A DNA stretch of 64,000 nucleotides from Guadua angustifolia (taxonomy: Eukaryota > Streptophyta > Magnoliopsida > Poales > Poaceae), in NCBI GenBank assembly GCA_036346375.1, contig CM070515.1:14406423-14470422 (forward strand), written 5' to 3'. This document shows positions 11,435 to 23,008 of this stretch, piece after piece (position 1 is the first letter of the stretch; each line of letters starts with the position of its first letter). Position numbers and translations under genes: made by a program. The notes below the pieces were generated by a model. The model was given only the letters and a program-made list of their open reading frames with translations. It made no database searches and was not told the DNA's origin.

Positions 11435-12884
11435 TGAAAGTGCATCTAGGCCCCTCAAAGAGTTTTGGTGATTTATGGCAACACAATTCTATATATTAAC
11501 GGTGCAAGTGAGATTCTATGCAGTGATCGAGAAGATATCATTGTTGGAAAGAAATTGGAGATCCCCACCATCCTTAAAAATTTGAAAAGGCGGTATCAAG
11601 ACTTTAGTCGTAAATCTTTTATTTTTTATTGAGTCTAAGGATAGCCGTACTATTAAGGGGGATACGACGGAAAATCGCTTCTAGGATATGCGTGTGCTCA
11701 TAGGATGAAAATTGCATCTCGAAAGTTTTTCAAAACATTGCATTTCCTATCAAAGGGTACTTCTGGCCGAGTGGGTCAGGCCGGAGTATCCGGACATTTA
11801 GTCCGGACACTCCGGGCTAGGGCCCTCGGTTGCATTCTCTGGAAAGTCCGGAGTATCCGGACATTTAGTCCGGACACTCCGGGGTAAATGGTCTGGAGTA
11901 TCCGGTGAGTCTGAAGTATCCGGGGATTAAGTCCGGATACTCCGGGTTAACCTTCTCGGTTGAAAGCAAACTCTCTTCAGTCCGGACAGTCCGGACTAAA
12001 TGTCCGGATAGTCCGGGGTTTGCGCAGCACAAGTGTAACGGTTGGATTTTGAGTGACCTATTTAAGCCCTCACTCCAAATCTACCCGTTGGCCACTTCAT
12101 TCATTGCAACATTAAACTCTCAAGCTCACTCTCACTCTCTCTTGAGTCCTAGCCTCCTTTCCCCACTTGAATCTTTGATTTGATTTGAATCTTTGGGGAG
12201 AAAGGAGGATTTAAGTGCTTTGAGTTTGCATTTTGATTCTTGAGCACAAGTTTCATCCTCCAAGTCGATTTAGCGGCGTATTTATTACTCTTGGAGTTTG
12301 AAGGGCTCCTAGACGGCAAGGAGTCACCGGGAGCCTCCAAGACTTGGTGTGGAGAGCCCCGGAAGTTTGTGAAGGCAAGCCTCACCTCCGAAAGGAAAGA
12401 GGCAAGAAGAAGAAGACCGGTGGGTGCTTTGTGCAACACCGGGAGGAAAGTGGTCAAGAGGGACCCAGGCTTTGTGCCTCCTCAACGGAGACGTAGGATT
12501 CCCTTCAAGAATCCGAACTTCGGGTAAAAATCGTTGTCTCCTTGTTCTTCTTTTGCTTGTTCTAGGGTTTGTTGTTCTTGGAACTTCGGGAGCCCCGATC
12601 TACTCTATTGTTGTGTTTGCTTCTAGATCCTCATCATCATCAGGTACCTGACACTATTTAGAGTATTTGTATTCATTTAGATTGTTGAAAAATTACTTAG
12701 ATTTAAAATCCCCTCTTTGAGCTACTCAGTCCGGAGTATCCGGACAATACACCCCGGATTGTCCGAAGTATCCGGATAAAATCCTCGGACACTCCGGGCT
12801 CAGACCCTCGGGTGAATTTAAATTGTTGCAAATTTTTAATCCGCCTATTCACCCCCCCTCTAGGTGACATCACCGGTCCTTTCA
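11435..12884 (+). repeat. 3' LTR of the Sirevirus element
   Basis: This is 1450 bp, starts TGAAAGTGCATC and ends CGGTCCTTTCA, and is followed by the duplication GATCG. It has the same CCGGA arrays as the 5' LTR (11785-12020 and 12728-12820), better preserved here: the second cluster is decayed in the 5' copy. Confidence 0.95.
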
Positions 12885-12889
12885 GATCG

Positions 12890-13440
12890 CCATCATCTTC
12901 GCTCCCGTTTCGGAAGCCTGGACTTCATTGCCGACAATCTTGGCAAGCTTATCCTTTCGAATTCGGACCAGATCCAATATGGAAGTGATTCTGTTGCTCT
13001 CCTGGCTGGGCAGCCACTCGGATCAAGGAAGGCTTTGGCCATCGTCTCTGACAAGATGGCAGAGTCTATTCCTCGATCTGGGCGAGTCAGTCAAGGACGA
13101 GTCCCGAGTGGTGAGAAGCTTCAGCAAACCACTCAGATCCAAAGGTCTGTCCAATCTTTCTTGTTGTTCTTCTAACTCAGAGAGCAGGGCAGGGGGCTTT
13201 CAAGGCTTTCGCGGTGTCTTCGTGATCGAAGATCCGCGGACTGAGTCCCAGCAATAGAAAGATGCGCGGACGCCGCAAAGGCATAGCGCCCTCGTCGTGA
13301 GGCACAAGAAACACGGGCGAGGGCTCTCCAGGCTAGGGGCGCAATGTCAATGAAGACACCCTGCAGACGAAGATGGGGAACCAATCGGTTTTCATACTCC
13401 TCAGCAGAATATTATCACATCGAAGACACTACTCGACACA
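12890..13440 (+). mobile_element. Outer gypsy element: leader continued
   Basis: This continues the leader interrupted at 1527. No gag or pol domain is recognisable and all frames are short. It leads into the gag region at 13441. Confidence 0.5.
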
Positions 13441-14837
13441 TTGGGACCAATGCTCGGTCCCGACAGCCCAGCTGCCCCGATCGTGGCCCAGGTTAAGGCC
13501 ATGGTGACGGCGGCGACAATTCAACAACACCAGGAAGAACTAGCGGAGAAGGAATGTTCTCGTGCCCGCGCAATCACTCAGACTACGAGTAGCGATACCG
13601 CCCGTAGTCGGTCCGCGCGCGGCCGACGTGAACTTCGTCGGGGCGAGGACGCCCGACAGAGCATCAGCCGCGACCTTCGCTTGGACCTGAATGCCAGGCG
13701 ACGAGATCGAGAAGATGAAGAGCGCCGTCGGCGCAAAGAAGACTACGAGCGTTTCGGCATCAGTCACGATGGCCAGGACGGTCGCAGAAATCCACACCGA
13801 CGTGACAGGGGTGAGGACGAGGATCGTTGAGCCAGGTCTCCACCTTAGCACTCCCCACATCGGTGCGGTGATAGGCCTATCGATGGCATCCGTGCCTTCA
13901 CTCCCCGGCTTCGCCGAGTGGTTTGACCTGAAGGTTTCAATCCCAAAAGCATCACCAAATTCGATGAAGAAAGAGATCTAGAAGCTTGGCTGCAAGTTTA
14001 TTCTCTCACAATCAAGGCAGCAGGGGGTGATCACAATGTAATGGCAAATTATTTGCCAGTCACGCTTACCCCTTCGGTTCAAGCTTGGCTCACAGGACTT
14101 CCAGCAAATTCTATAGATTTCTAGGGAGATCTTTGCGAGCAGTTCATCACCAACTTTCAGGGTATCTATGAAAGGCTTGGGACTCAGTGGGACTTGTACC
14201 AACTTCATCAGAGGAAGAGCGAAACTCTTCAAAAATTTATCTGGCACTTCATGCAAAAGAAGAACACGATCCGAGACATCTCGGAAGCTGCGGTCATTGC
14301 GGCGTTCCAAAAGGGCGTCAATGACCCCGACTTGATTAAGAATATATCCTGGAAACCGCCAACTACGGTAAGGAAGATGTTTGAATTAGCAGATCGTTAC
14401 GCGACGGCCTCGGATGCCTTAGCCGAGCGTCAAGATGATCGCCCACGACAAAAGGACAAGAAGGATCACGCCGAGTCTTCCAGGCAGCAGGAGAGGAAGC
14501 GAAAGCCCGAAGAAATGGTTGCAGTGGCCGAGCGCGGTCGACCTCGTGCGCCACGGACGGACGATTATGACACGGTAATGGACGCAACTTGCCCTTTTCA
14601 TCCTAAGGGAAAGCATGCAGCAAAAGATTGCTACACCCTGAAAAGGTTCGCGAAGGAAAGCAACAAGCGGCCGGGCCCGGACAAGGGTGAAGCAAAGAAG
14701 ATGCAAGATCACCCTGAAGATAACGAGGGCGACTACCAGAAGACGGAACGTGAGCTCAACTACATATTAAGGGGCTCGGCTGCTTACGAGTCCAAGTGAA
14801 AGCAAAAGCTCACCGCTCGGGACACCAATGCAGTTAT
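13441..14837 (+). pseudogene. Gag of the outer Tat-like gypsy element
   Basis: The first part (13441-13830) encodes a highly charged Arg/Asp/Glu-rich segment. From about 13930 the capsid domain reads FDEERDLEAWLQVYSL, then PVTLTPSVQAWLTGLP, GDLCEQFITNFQG and YQLHQRKSETLQKFIWHF (PF03732-type gag). It ends with a knuckle-like block CPFHPKGKHAAKDCYTLKRF and LNYILRGSAAYESK, typical of Tat-lineage gypsy. One stop (near 14122) and a frameshift around 13830-13930 break it. Gag-pol continues after the hAT insertion at 14846. Confidence 0.88.
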
Positions 14838-14845
14838 GCCAGCAA

Positions 14846-15356
14846 TAGGGGTGGAAAAAAAACTCGAAACTCGCGAGTTTAACGAGTACTCAAAAACTCG
14901 ACTCGATTTGACTCGAACTCGTTCCTTAACGAGTCGAGTTGAGTTGGGTTTTGAACTCGTTAAGGTAACGAGTTAAAAGAGCGAGCTAACGAGTTTAACG
15001 AGCGAGCTAACGAGCTTAACGAGTCAGGAAAAAATACTATAAGTCTGTAACCCTAACCCCATTCCTTCAACCTTCAGACCCGATTCTTTTTCCCCATTTC
15101 ACATCCGCAATTCACCAATTCCCAGCTTGGCTGCGCCTTCACCCTCGCCCTTGCTTCCGACACCTTCGCCGCCACCGTGCTCCTCTCTTCACCGACAAGA
15201 ATCATAACGAGTTTAACGAGCTAACTCGAGCCAACTCGAGTTTTTAACGAGTCGAGCCGAGTTGAGTTTTCAGCTCGTTAAGAAAGCGAGTCGAGTCGAG
15301 TTGGTTCGTTATCTTAACAAGTTTAACGAGTCGAGTCGAGTCGATATCCAGCCCTA
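14846..15356. mobile_element. hAT-like non-autonomous element 1 (511 bp)
   Basis: The ends are TAGGGGTGGAAA on the left and, reversed, TAGGGCTGGATA on the right. They are flanked by the 8-bp near-duplication GCCAGCAA (14838-14845) and GCCCGCAA (15357-15364), one mismatch. TAGGG termini with an 8-bp duplication are typical of hAT. Both arms are packed with CTCGAGT/AACGAGT repeats: left 14861-15030, right 15205-15345. The middle (15040-15200) is CT-rich and looks like a piece of a gene leader. No transposase. It interrupts gypsy gag-pol. Confidence 0.85.
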
Positions 15357-15364
15357 GCCCGCAA

Positions 15365-16073
15365 CTCCCCAATACCTCAGATGGTCCGAAATCCCGATTG
15401 CCTTTGATCGCTCGGATCATCCAGATCACATTCCATATCCAGATAGATATCCTCTTGTTTTGGATCCTATGATTCGCAACGTTAAACTCAAGAGGGTGCT
15501 GGTTGACGGAGAGAGCGGACTCAATGTCCTCTTCTCCAAAACTTTCGACGACATGAAGATTCCCCGCTCGGAGCTAAAGAGGGCTCATCGCCGTTTCATG
15601 AGGTAATCCCCGGGACCTCTTCGGTTCCACTCGAGCAGATCACCTTGCCGGTCACATTTGGGACCAGAGAAAATTACCGGACGGAATATCTTAACTTTGA
15701 GGTGGCTGATTTTGAGACGGCATACCATGCTATCTTGGGAAGGCCAGGCCTAGCCAGGTTCATGGTTGTGCCCCATTATACTTACCTCGTACTGAAGATG
15801 CCAGGGCCGAGGGGAATTATCTCGATCCATGGTGACGTCAGACAGTCTTTCGCGTGTGACAGGGAGAGCTGTGAGATGGCGGAAATGCAAGAAGTGGTAA
15901 CCGACAAGGAGAAGATCAGACAGGTGGCTGCACATCAACAAGATGAAGGAGAAGTCCCAACCAAGAAGCAAGCCAAGACAAGCATGAAGCCCGATGAAGG
16001 GACTAAGAAGGTAATCCTCGACCCATCCAACTCGGCTCAGACGGCTCTGATCGGGACAGGGCTCGATCGCAAA
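15365..16073 (+). pseudogene. Outer gypsy pol: aspartic protease region
   Basis: The reading starts near HPDHIPYPDRYPLVLDP, then VKLKRVLVDGESGLNVLF (altered retropepsin site; relatives have DGGSS) and FDDMKIPRSELK. After a frameshift comes PVTFGTRENYRTEYLNFEVA, then AYHAILGRPGLARFM (conserved flap/C-terminal block) and a linker rich in Lys/Glu. This matches the Tat-type protease. The replacement in the active-site region and the frameshift argue against activity. Confidence 0.8.
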
Positions 16074-16476
16074 TAGGAAGACACGCTCATCACCTTTCTT
16101 TGGGCAAACCGGGACATTTTTGCATGGAAACCTTTCGACATGCCCGGTGTCCCTAGGGAGGTGATCGAGCACTCTCTCAATGTTGACGAGAAGGCGAAGC
16201 CGATCAAGCAGCGGCTCCGACGATTCGCTCAGGATCGCCGAGAGGCCATCAAGGAAGAAATCACTAAGCTTTTGACCGTAGGCTTTATAAAAGAAGTGTA
16301 TCATCCTGACTGGTTAGCGAACCCAGTTCTTCTTCGCAAAAAGAATAAAAGCTGGTGCATGTGTGTTGATTATACCGATCTTAACAAAACATGCCCTAAA
16401 GATCCATTTGGATTGCCTCGCATCGACCAGGTGGTAGATTTAACCGCAGTTGTGAGCTCTTAAGCTTTTTGGATGC
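16074..16476 (+). pseudogene. Outer gypsy pol: reverse transcriptase, N-terminal part
   Basis: The reading contains FAWKPFDMPGVPREVIEHSL, KQRLRRFAQDRREAIKEEI, GFIKEVYHPDWLANPVLL and CVDYTDLNKTCPKDPFGLP, then the start of the FLDA block. It is interrupted after GATGC (16472-16476) by a solo LTR and resumes at 17620. A one-base slip near 16461 also breaks the frame just before the insertion. Confidence 0.9.
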
Positions 16477-17619
16477 TGTCGGTGTATTTCACTGGACAGG
16501 ACCCCGTCAACGAACAGGGTGTATCCCAAGGGTGGAGACTAAGGTTCGATAGAGGGCGTCTTCGGTTGGAAACCCTAATGACTCTCGCACGGAGGATCTG
16601 GGATCTCTGAGATCAAAGAACACGTGATGTACCTGTGTTCAGCCCCCATCGCGTGTAATGTTTCACGATCTGCTAGATCTTTGTTGATGAATATTGGCCT
16701 GGTTACAAGGCTCTCTGTTCTTCTCTTTTTCTTGCTAAGTTTTCCTCACCTTGGATCCAATCGACCCCCCTTCTGCATGCACCGGAACTCCTTATATAGA
16801 CCAGGCTGGCTCGGGCAGGTAGGAAGGTGACATCATACTGATCTACGACTCATTAATTATACCCATCACTGTCTACGACTCATTAATTGCACCCATCACT
16901 GTAGACATGTCCCTCGAGCTCCATTTAATGTCGCGGATGGCTTCGCCCGGTCCGCCCGGGATGTGATGCTCCTGCGACGGGTTTGGTGATGTGTTAGAGG
17001 GATGGGCCATCGTCGTGTCAATAGTAGAATTCCTCGCAATCAATGGCCCTGACACGCGTGTCAGGGGAAGGAGACTTTGAGGCAAAGCCTTCTTCTCATT
17101 CTTTTGGCCGCCCACATGGCCCGCCGAGTGGGGCCCGAACGACCGCCCGCGTGCCAGACCGCCACGGGGATCGATGCTCGACCAAGAGGGCTCGACCACC
17201 ACCGCCGCGCAAAGCCGCCACACGTCCGACGCCCGACGACAGAGAGCTCGATCGCCCACCTACTCGTCAGGCCGCCACATAGGCCGACGCCCGGTGAGCA
17301 AGGCCTAATCGCCTACCTGCTCACCAGGCCGCCACATAGGCCGACGCCGGTGAGCGGGCCCGACGCCCACCTTTCGTTAGGCGCCTCGGAGGTCGACACA
17401 TAAACAAAGCACCAGCGTGGTCGATCGCTAACTCGCCCCCGAGCCACCACGTGGACCGACGCCTAGCGAGCAGGGCCTAATCGCCCACCTGCTCACCAGG
17501 CCGCCACGTGGACTACCCGCTGGGCGAGTGGGGCCTGATCGCCCACCAACTCACCAGGCTGCCACGTGGTCTTACTTATCTACGGCGGAGAGGGTACCCC
17601 GGCGTAAAGCACGCCGACA
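16477..17619 (+). mobile_element. Solo gypsy LTR inside the RT (1143 bp)
   Basis: It starts TGTCGGTGTATTTC and ends CACGCCGACA, flanked by the exact 5-bp duplication GATGC (16472-16476 and 17620-17624). Gypsy RT sequence is continuous across the insertion point (FLDA then YSGYHQI-type residues). A TATA box is at 16792-16799 (TTATATAG). From about 17225 to 17580 there are imperfect ~60-bp tandem repeats built on GGCCGCCACRT and CACCAGGC. No internal domain remains, so this is the product of LTR-LTR recombination. Orientation is inferred from the TATA box. Confidence 0.92.
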
Positions 17620-18170
17620 GATGCCTACTCGGGGTATCATCAGATCAGGCTGTAAGAAGAAGACTGCATCAAGACTTCGTTCATCACTCCGTTTGGAGCA
17701 TTTTGCTACGCCACAATGCCATTCGATTTGAAAAACACTGGCACAACCTATCAGCGCGCAATACAGCGGTGTTTTCACACTCAAATCAGATGCAATATGG
17801 AAGTATATGTAGATGATGTCGTCGTCAAATCTCGCGCAAAGGAGGACCTCATATCCGATTTGGCCGAGACATTTGAAAGCCTAAGGGCCTACAAAATGAA
17901 GCTCAACCTTGAGAAGTGCGTCTTTGGAGTCCCCTCAGGAAAGCTACTTAGATTCATAATGTCACAGTGGGGCATCGAAGCAAACCCGGAAAAAATCAAT
18001 GCCATCGTGAAGATGAAGCCACCGACTTGCCAGAAGGACATCCAAAAGCTCACGGGATGCATGGTGGCACTCGACAGGTTCATTTCCCGCCTGGGATCGC
18101 AGGGGATGCCTTTTTTCAAACTTCTGAAGAAGCAAGGCAATTTCCAATGGACTTCCGATGCGTAGCAAGC
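17620..18170 (+). pseudogene. Outer gypsy pol: reverse transcriptase, C-terminal part
   Basis: The RT resumes with the YSGYHQI block. FGAFCYATMPFDLKNTGTTY and the catalytic-site block MEVYVDDVVVKSR (YVDD, about 17805-17816) follow, then ETFESLRAYKMKLNLEKCVF and GIEANPEKINAIVKMKPP. The connection segment continues to the stop at 18163-18165 (relatives read W instead). Otherwise it is well preserved. Confidence 0.92.
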
Positions 18171-19100
18171 CTTCGAGGGCCTCAAGGCATTCTTGTCCTC
18201 TCCACCGGTGTTGGTCTCACCGATGCCCGAAGAACCCCTTCTGTTTTACATTGCTGCAACGACTCATGTAGTTAGCGCCGCAATCGTTGTAGAGCGGGAG
18301 GAAGCAGAGCACCTCCAGAAGGTTCAGCGCCCAATTTACTTCATCAGCGAGGTATTAGGCGAATCCAAAGCACGGTATCCTCAGGTACAGAAACTGTTGT
18401 ATGTCGTATTACTTACCTCTCGCAAACTCAAACATTACTTTCAAGAGCATTCAATTTCGGTGGTCACCTCTTTTTCGATTGGGGATATACTCCACAACCG
18501 GAGGCCACCGGGAGAATTACAAAGTGGGCGGTCGAGCTCGGAGCTTTCGAAATCTCCTTCAAGCCACGAATGGCAGTAAAGTCTCAAGTACTCACCGACT
18601 TCACCTCCGAGTGGGTGGAACGGCAGACCCCTACAACTTCTGAAGAACTCGAGCATTGGACAATGTATTTTGATGGTTCCCTCATGCTCAGCGGCGCGGG
18701 GGCTGGCGTGGTGCTCATCTCTCTGACGGGGGATCACCTGAAGTACGTCCTTCAGCTCCATTTCCCAACATCAAACAACGCTGCCGAGTACGAGGCACTC
18801 ATCCACGGACTCCGTATCGCCATATCCCTCGGCGTCCGACGACTGACAATCCGCGGAGACTCCATGTTAGTAATCAACCAAGTGCAGAAAGACTGGTCGT
18901 GCATCGGTGACAACATGGCTGCATATTGCTAGGAAGTGCGGAAACTCGAAGACAAGTTTGACGGGCTAGAACTCATCCACGTACTTCGCCGTGACAATGA
19001 AGCAACAGACGAGCTCGCAAGGCTAGGCTCCAGTCGGGCAACAGTATCGGCTGGAGTATTTGTCGAAAAGCTCCACAAACCTTCAATAAGTCGGCAGCAG
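18166..19100 (+). pseudogene. Outer gypsy pol: RT connection and RNase H
   Basis: The first part (18193-18430) is the RT-RNase H connection with PPVLVSPMPEEPLLFYIAA, then QRPIYFISEVLGESKARYP and QKLLYVVLLTSRKLKHYF. The archaeal-type RNase H follows at about 18655-19060, with YFDGSLMLSGAGAGVVLIS, NNAAEYEALIHGLRIAISLG, IRGDSMLVINQVQ and LIHVLRRDNEATDELARLG. The catalytic Asp, Glu and Asp positions are visible. A stop near 18930 and a frameshift near 18500 inactivate it. Confidence 0.9.
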
Positions 19101-19149
19101 GAGTCAGACAAATCAGAGGAAAGACCAGCCGAAGAGGAAGTTTTGGTCA

Positions 19150-20370
19150 TCAATCCTGACTGGACAACTCCATTCTTAAACTACCTGTTAAAGGACGAGC
19201 TTCCCGAAGACCGCGTGCAGGCAGAAAGCGTCACACGCCGATGCAAAAGCTACATGGTAGTCGGGGAAGAACTTATCCAAAAAAGTGCCTCCGGAGTCCT
19301 GAGACACTACATATCGGAGCAAGAAGGGAAGAACCTTCTCAGAGAAATCCACTCGGGAATTTGCGGGCATCATGCAGCGTCAAGTACACTGGTGGGCAAA
19401 GCTTATCGTCAAGGCTTGTTCTGGCCGACTGCTGTATCAGATGTGGAGGATATTGTTCGCACCTGTGAAGGTTATCAGTTCTTCGCACATCAAATACATG
19501 TGCCAGCGTAGGAGTTGCAAACTATCCCAATCACCTGGCCATTTGCAGTTTGGGGGCTTGACATGGTCGAACCCTTGAAGAAGGCTTAAGGTGGTTTCAC
19601 TCACCTCTTCGTCACCATTGATAAATTTACAAAGTGGATTGAGGCTAAGCCCGTTTCCACGATCACGGTGGCCAAGGCTAAGGAATTCTTCCAAGAAATT
19701 GTGGTAAGGTTCAGCGTACTAAACAGGATCATCACAGATAATGGAACTCAATTCCGCGGTGAAGAATTTCAAGACTGATGCGACGAGCTCGGCATCAAGA
19801 TTTGCTTCGCTTCCGTGGCTCATCCAAGGAGCAACGTCCAGGTGGAGCGAGCCAACGACATGGTGCTGCAAGGTCTAAAAGAAAGGATTTTTGATCGTCT
19901 CAAGCCTCATGCTACACGATGGGTGAAAGAATTGCCTTCGGTGCTCTAGGGGCTGAGAACCACTCCTAGCAGGGCCACCGGGCAGTCACCTTTTTTCTGG
20001 TATACGGCTCAAAGGCGGTCTTACCTACCGAGTTGATGTTCGGATCCCCACGGGTTCGGAACTACAAGGAGGCCAAGTCGGAAGAGAACCGGATAGAAGA
20101 CCTTGACCGATTGGAGGGAGCCAGGGAAATTGCAGCAATCTAGTCGGCCAAATATCTCCAGAGCCTACGCCGCTACCACGATAGGAATGTTCGAGGCCGT
20201 GCCTTCTCCAAATGAGATCTGGTTCTAAGAAAGAATCAGAAAAGCGAGCATAAGCTCTCCCCAAGCTGGGAAGGCCCCTACATCGTCGATGAGGTGACAT
20301 GCCCGGGGGCTTACAGACTCAAGCGTGAAGACGGCGTGGTTATCGGCAACACATGGACTAGACCTAGCTG
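19150..20370 (+). pseudogene. Outer gypsy pol: integrase
   Basis: The zinc-binding H2C2-type segment reads LREIHSGICGHHAASSTLV then a CEGYQFFAHQ block. The core follows with WGLDMVEPL, FVTIDKFTKWIEAKPVSTIT, ITDNGTQF (second Asp) and a block with SNVQVERANDMVLQGLK that keeps the Glu. The C-terminal part ends near GVVIGNTWTRPS at about 20370. In-frame stops at 19509, 19587, 19777 and 19948 kill it. Confidence 0.9.
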
Positions 20371-20597
20371 ATTAATTTGTTGAGTCTAAACTTTACTACT
20401 ATCATGGTGGTGTGAGGCCCAGGTAGTGGTAACCAGTCCTCGCACGGGTAGGCTAACATGGCGCAAGAGGGGGGCCCTGGATGTGGTAACCAGTCCCACC
20501 AGTGTTGAAACCTTAGCGGATAGTACTGGGTTTAGATAGGCATTGAAAAGGCTTTGTTATGGTCACTCGTCTTTGTGGTGTTTGATTATATCTTGTG

Positions 20598-21030
20598 CAC
20601 TACAAGAACAGAAAAAATTAAATGGGCCAAAACCCACAATTTAGGTTAAAACCCACAATTTAACTTAAATTGTGGGCAAACCGTCAATTTAGTTCACGAA
20701 TTTAACTTCGAAATTAATCAATTAAATTGTGGGTACCACAATTTAAATTAAATCGTGGGTTACTAGAAAAACCCAATTTAGCTGATTAAATTAAATTGAA
20801 ATTTGAAAAAACCCACATGATTAATTTGTAAATTTGGAAAAACACAATTTAATTAAATTAGGTGAAATTTGGTAAAACAATTTAATTAAATTAGCTAATT
20901 GAATCGTAAATTTGAATAAAACCACAATTTATGAGTTAAATTCGTGGGTTTTATACTGAATTTATTTGCCATTTATTTAACCCACGAATTTATCAGCTAA
21001 ATTGTGGGTTTTATATGGCCCACTTAATTT
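20598..21030. repeat. CACTA left subterminal repeat region
   Basis: This is AT-rich sequence with many direct and inverted copies of CCCACAATTTA/TAAATTGTGGG. Such subterminal arrays bind the CACTA transposase subunits and are needed for excision. Confidence 0.8.
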
Positions 21031-21165
21031 ATTTGCCATTATACAAAAAAATATATCGAAATGACATCAATGAAATACAAGCTGGATGGGTGGTTAGTCA
21101 CCAGGATATATATATATAAGGCAATGACCTAGGTTAAGAATAAATTTGGATCATAATTTAACTGG

Positions 21166-21974
21166 AGGTGATGCATGTTTATCATGTCACTCAAAATAAT
21201 GAATGGAGTTATCAATAACTTAGGAAAAAGTAGAAAAAATAAATCTTGCCAGAAATCAGTTTGCTTATGCTCTCATATGACTTGATTGTCGACTAGTTGT
21301 TACGGCAAACCGAAGACAAAGATAATATTGTTTTGGGTTTGCGCCGCTATCGATACGCATGGATAGCCTTCATAATTCAACAAAAACTAAGTCACCGAAA
21401 TATACAAAATTTCAACATAACCTCTGTAGTAAATAGGAGATCCACTCAGCAGACAAAAAAATATTTGCAATTATAATATATATCAATCTCTCAAACCAAA
21501 AGAAGACATTCTAGCAGATCCTTAGATAATCAATCCACATCCAATGGTCATACGAAGTTTTAAGTTTAAGAGTTACACTATATTACAAAAGGATAACTTT
21601 GAAGCGGCGATCGAGGAGATGATGTTCTTTGAATCCAAATATAACCACATCGGACTTGTAAGCCACAATTTGCAACACTCCACTTAGCTATTTTTTTCGG
21701 AGTGACATACAACAACTTGTAGGTGCATGTACAAGACATTAGTCCTCTTAATATTTCCTGCTGCTCAGACCACTCCATGCGTATCGATAGCGGCGCAAAC
21801 CCAAAACAATATTATGCTGTCTTCAGTTTGCACAGAACAACTAGCTGACACCAAAGTCATATGAGAGCATAAGCAAACTGATTTCTGGCAAGATTTATTT
21901 TTTCTACTTTTTCCTAAGTTATTGATAACTCCATTCATTATTTTGAGTGACATGATAAACATGCATCACCTCTG
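21166..21974. repeat. ~200-bp inverted repeat with ~410-bp loop inside the CACTA
   Basis: The segment 21166-21361 recurs, reversed and with few mismatches, at 21773-21974. One arm starts GGTGATGCATGTTTATCATG and ends CTATCGATACGCATGG; the other starts CCATGCGTATCGATAG and ends CATGATAAACATGCATCACC. The loop contains the first copy of the dispersed repeat R. Transcription through it would give a long hairpin. It has no recognisable coding content. Confidence 0.88.
21378..21600. repeat. Dispersed repeat R, copy 1
   Basis: A segment of about 220 bp starts near CTAAGTCACCGAAATATAC and ends ACAAAAGGATAAC. It recurs in direct orientation at 23009-23248 and 24160-24352. All three share the CACTCAGCAGACAAAAAA and CCAAAAGAAGACATTC blocks. 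It is possibly a small inserted element or segmental duplications within the CACTA. Confidence 0.85.
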
Positions 21975-23008
21975 GAGGTTTATTCGTTGCTTTGTCCTGT
22001 TGTTCAGAAAATATCCTACTGAATCAGTTGCAATCTCCCTTTCTCATCCTAATGGTTCTCTTCTATCTATTACTGTGTGATACGCATATTTTGATTAGCC
22101 AATATCTTCTTTGCAGTACATAGCTCGACTCTTGGCCCTAGAGGCAATATAGCTAAGACCTCATTGATAAATTTTCATGATCTATAAACCACATGTAGAC
22201 AGTACTAAAGTCATGCATTGAGAATGGAATACAGTAAAATAATTACATGCGCAGAACGTTCAGGGTTAAGAATGACAGGCTGCAGATTTTGAAGAGACAA
22301 AGCCTGGCATCCATGGCAACAGAAATGAATTATACAGTCCTATTGGGAAAGACCTGCGATGCTGCCCTGCATCTCCCATGCCTCCCATGCAAGGAGTAAA
22401 TACATTTACTCTTGCACAGTAGATGCACAGCACAGTCATAGAGTAACTATCTTGGATTATACTCTGGCAAGAACACAACAGGTTGTCCTAACTCAACAGT
22501 ATGCATGTACACACATAATTCAATTGGTGAACGAATCTTTATCGCAACTCAACAGATTGTCCTAACTCAACAAATTGTTGGTTTGACAATAATGTTATTC
22601 AACGTACCAAAATACAATGAGCCTTTCCAAAGTTTCAAATATTGAAGAAAAACAGAACACTCTCAAGACAGTGACATCTTACTATGCTGAATTAAACTCA
22701 GACCTTTCATTCTTCAGTAAAGAATATGTTAATAGTACTTTATAATTGAAAGTACAAATATCATGAAAGATTTATTTTGCAGTTGGTTCTTCCAAAAGAA
22801 AGTGCATCCATTACGAACTTTTCGAGTTAAACCTAGCAAGTCTAGGCGTGAAATAGCCAACATAACAATGTGAGTAACTAGTAATCTGTGCCACTAATGT
22901 TTTGCATTGGCAATTTGTTGACATCATTAAATTTAGCATACTATCTTAAGTTCTTGACACAGCTGATTGGCAATTTGTTGACACAATTATGCAGCCATCG
23001 TGAAAAAT

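Larger units (their letters stand above)
1528..12884 (+). mobile_element. Complete Sirevirus-type Ty1/copia LTR retrotransposon
   Basis: Two LTRs (1528-2980 and 11435-12884) begin TGAAAGTG and end CCTTTCA, and are flanked by the identical 5-bp duplication GATCG (1523-1527 and 12885-12889). Between them, in order, lie a Met-tRNA primer-binding site, gag with zinc knuckle, protease, integrase, reverse transcriptase, RNase H, then a long extra 3' ORF and several AGGGGGA polypurine copies. The order integrase before RT is diagnostic of copia. The extra ORF, the multiplied polypurine tracts and the palindromic CCGGA arrays in the LTR are hallmarks of the Sirevirus (Maximus) lineage. By eye the LTRs differ at roughly 40-50 positions (about 3%), so the insertion is fairly young. 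Several in-frame stops mean it is no longer autonomous. Confidence 0.95.
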
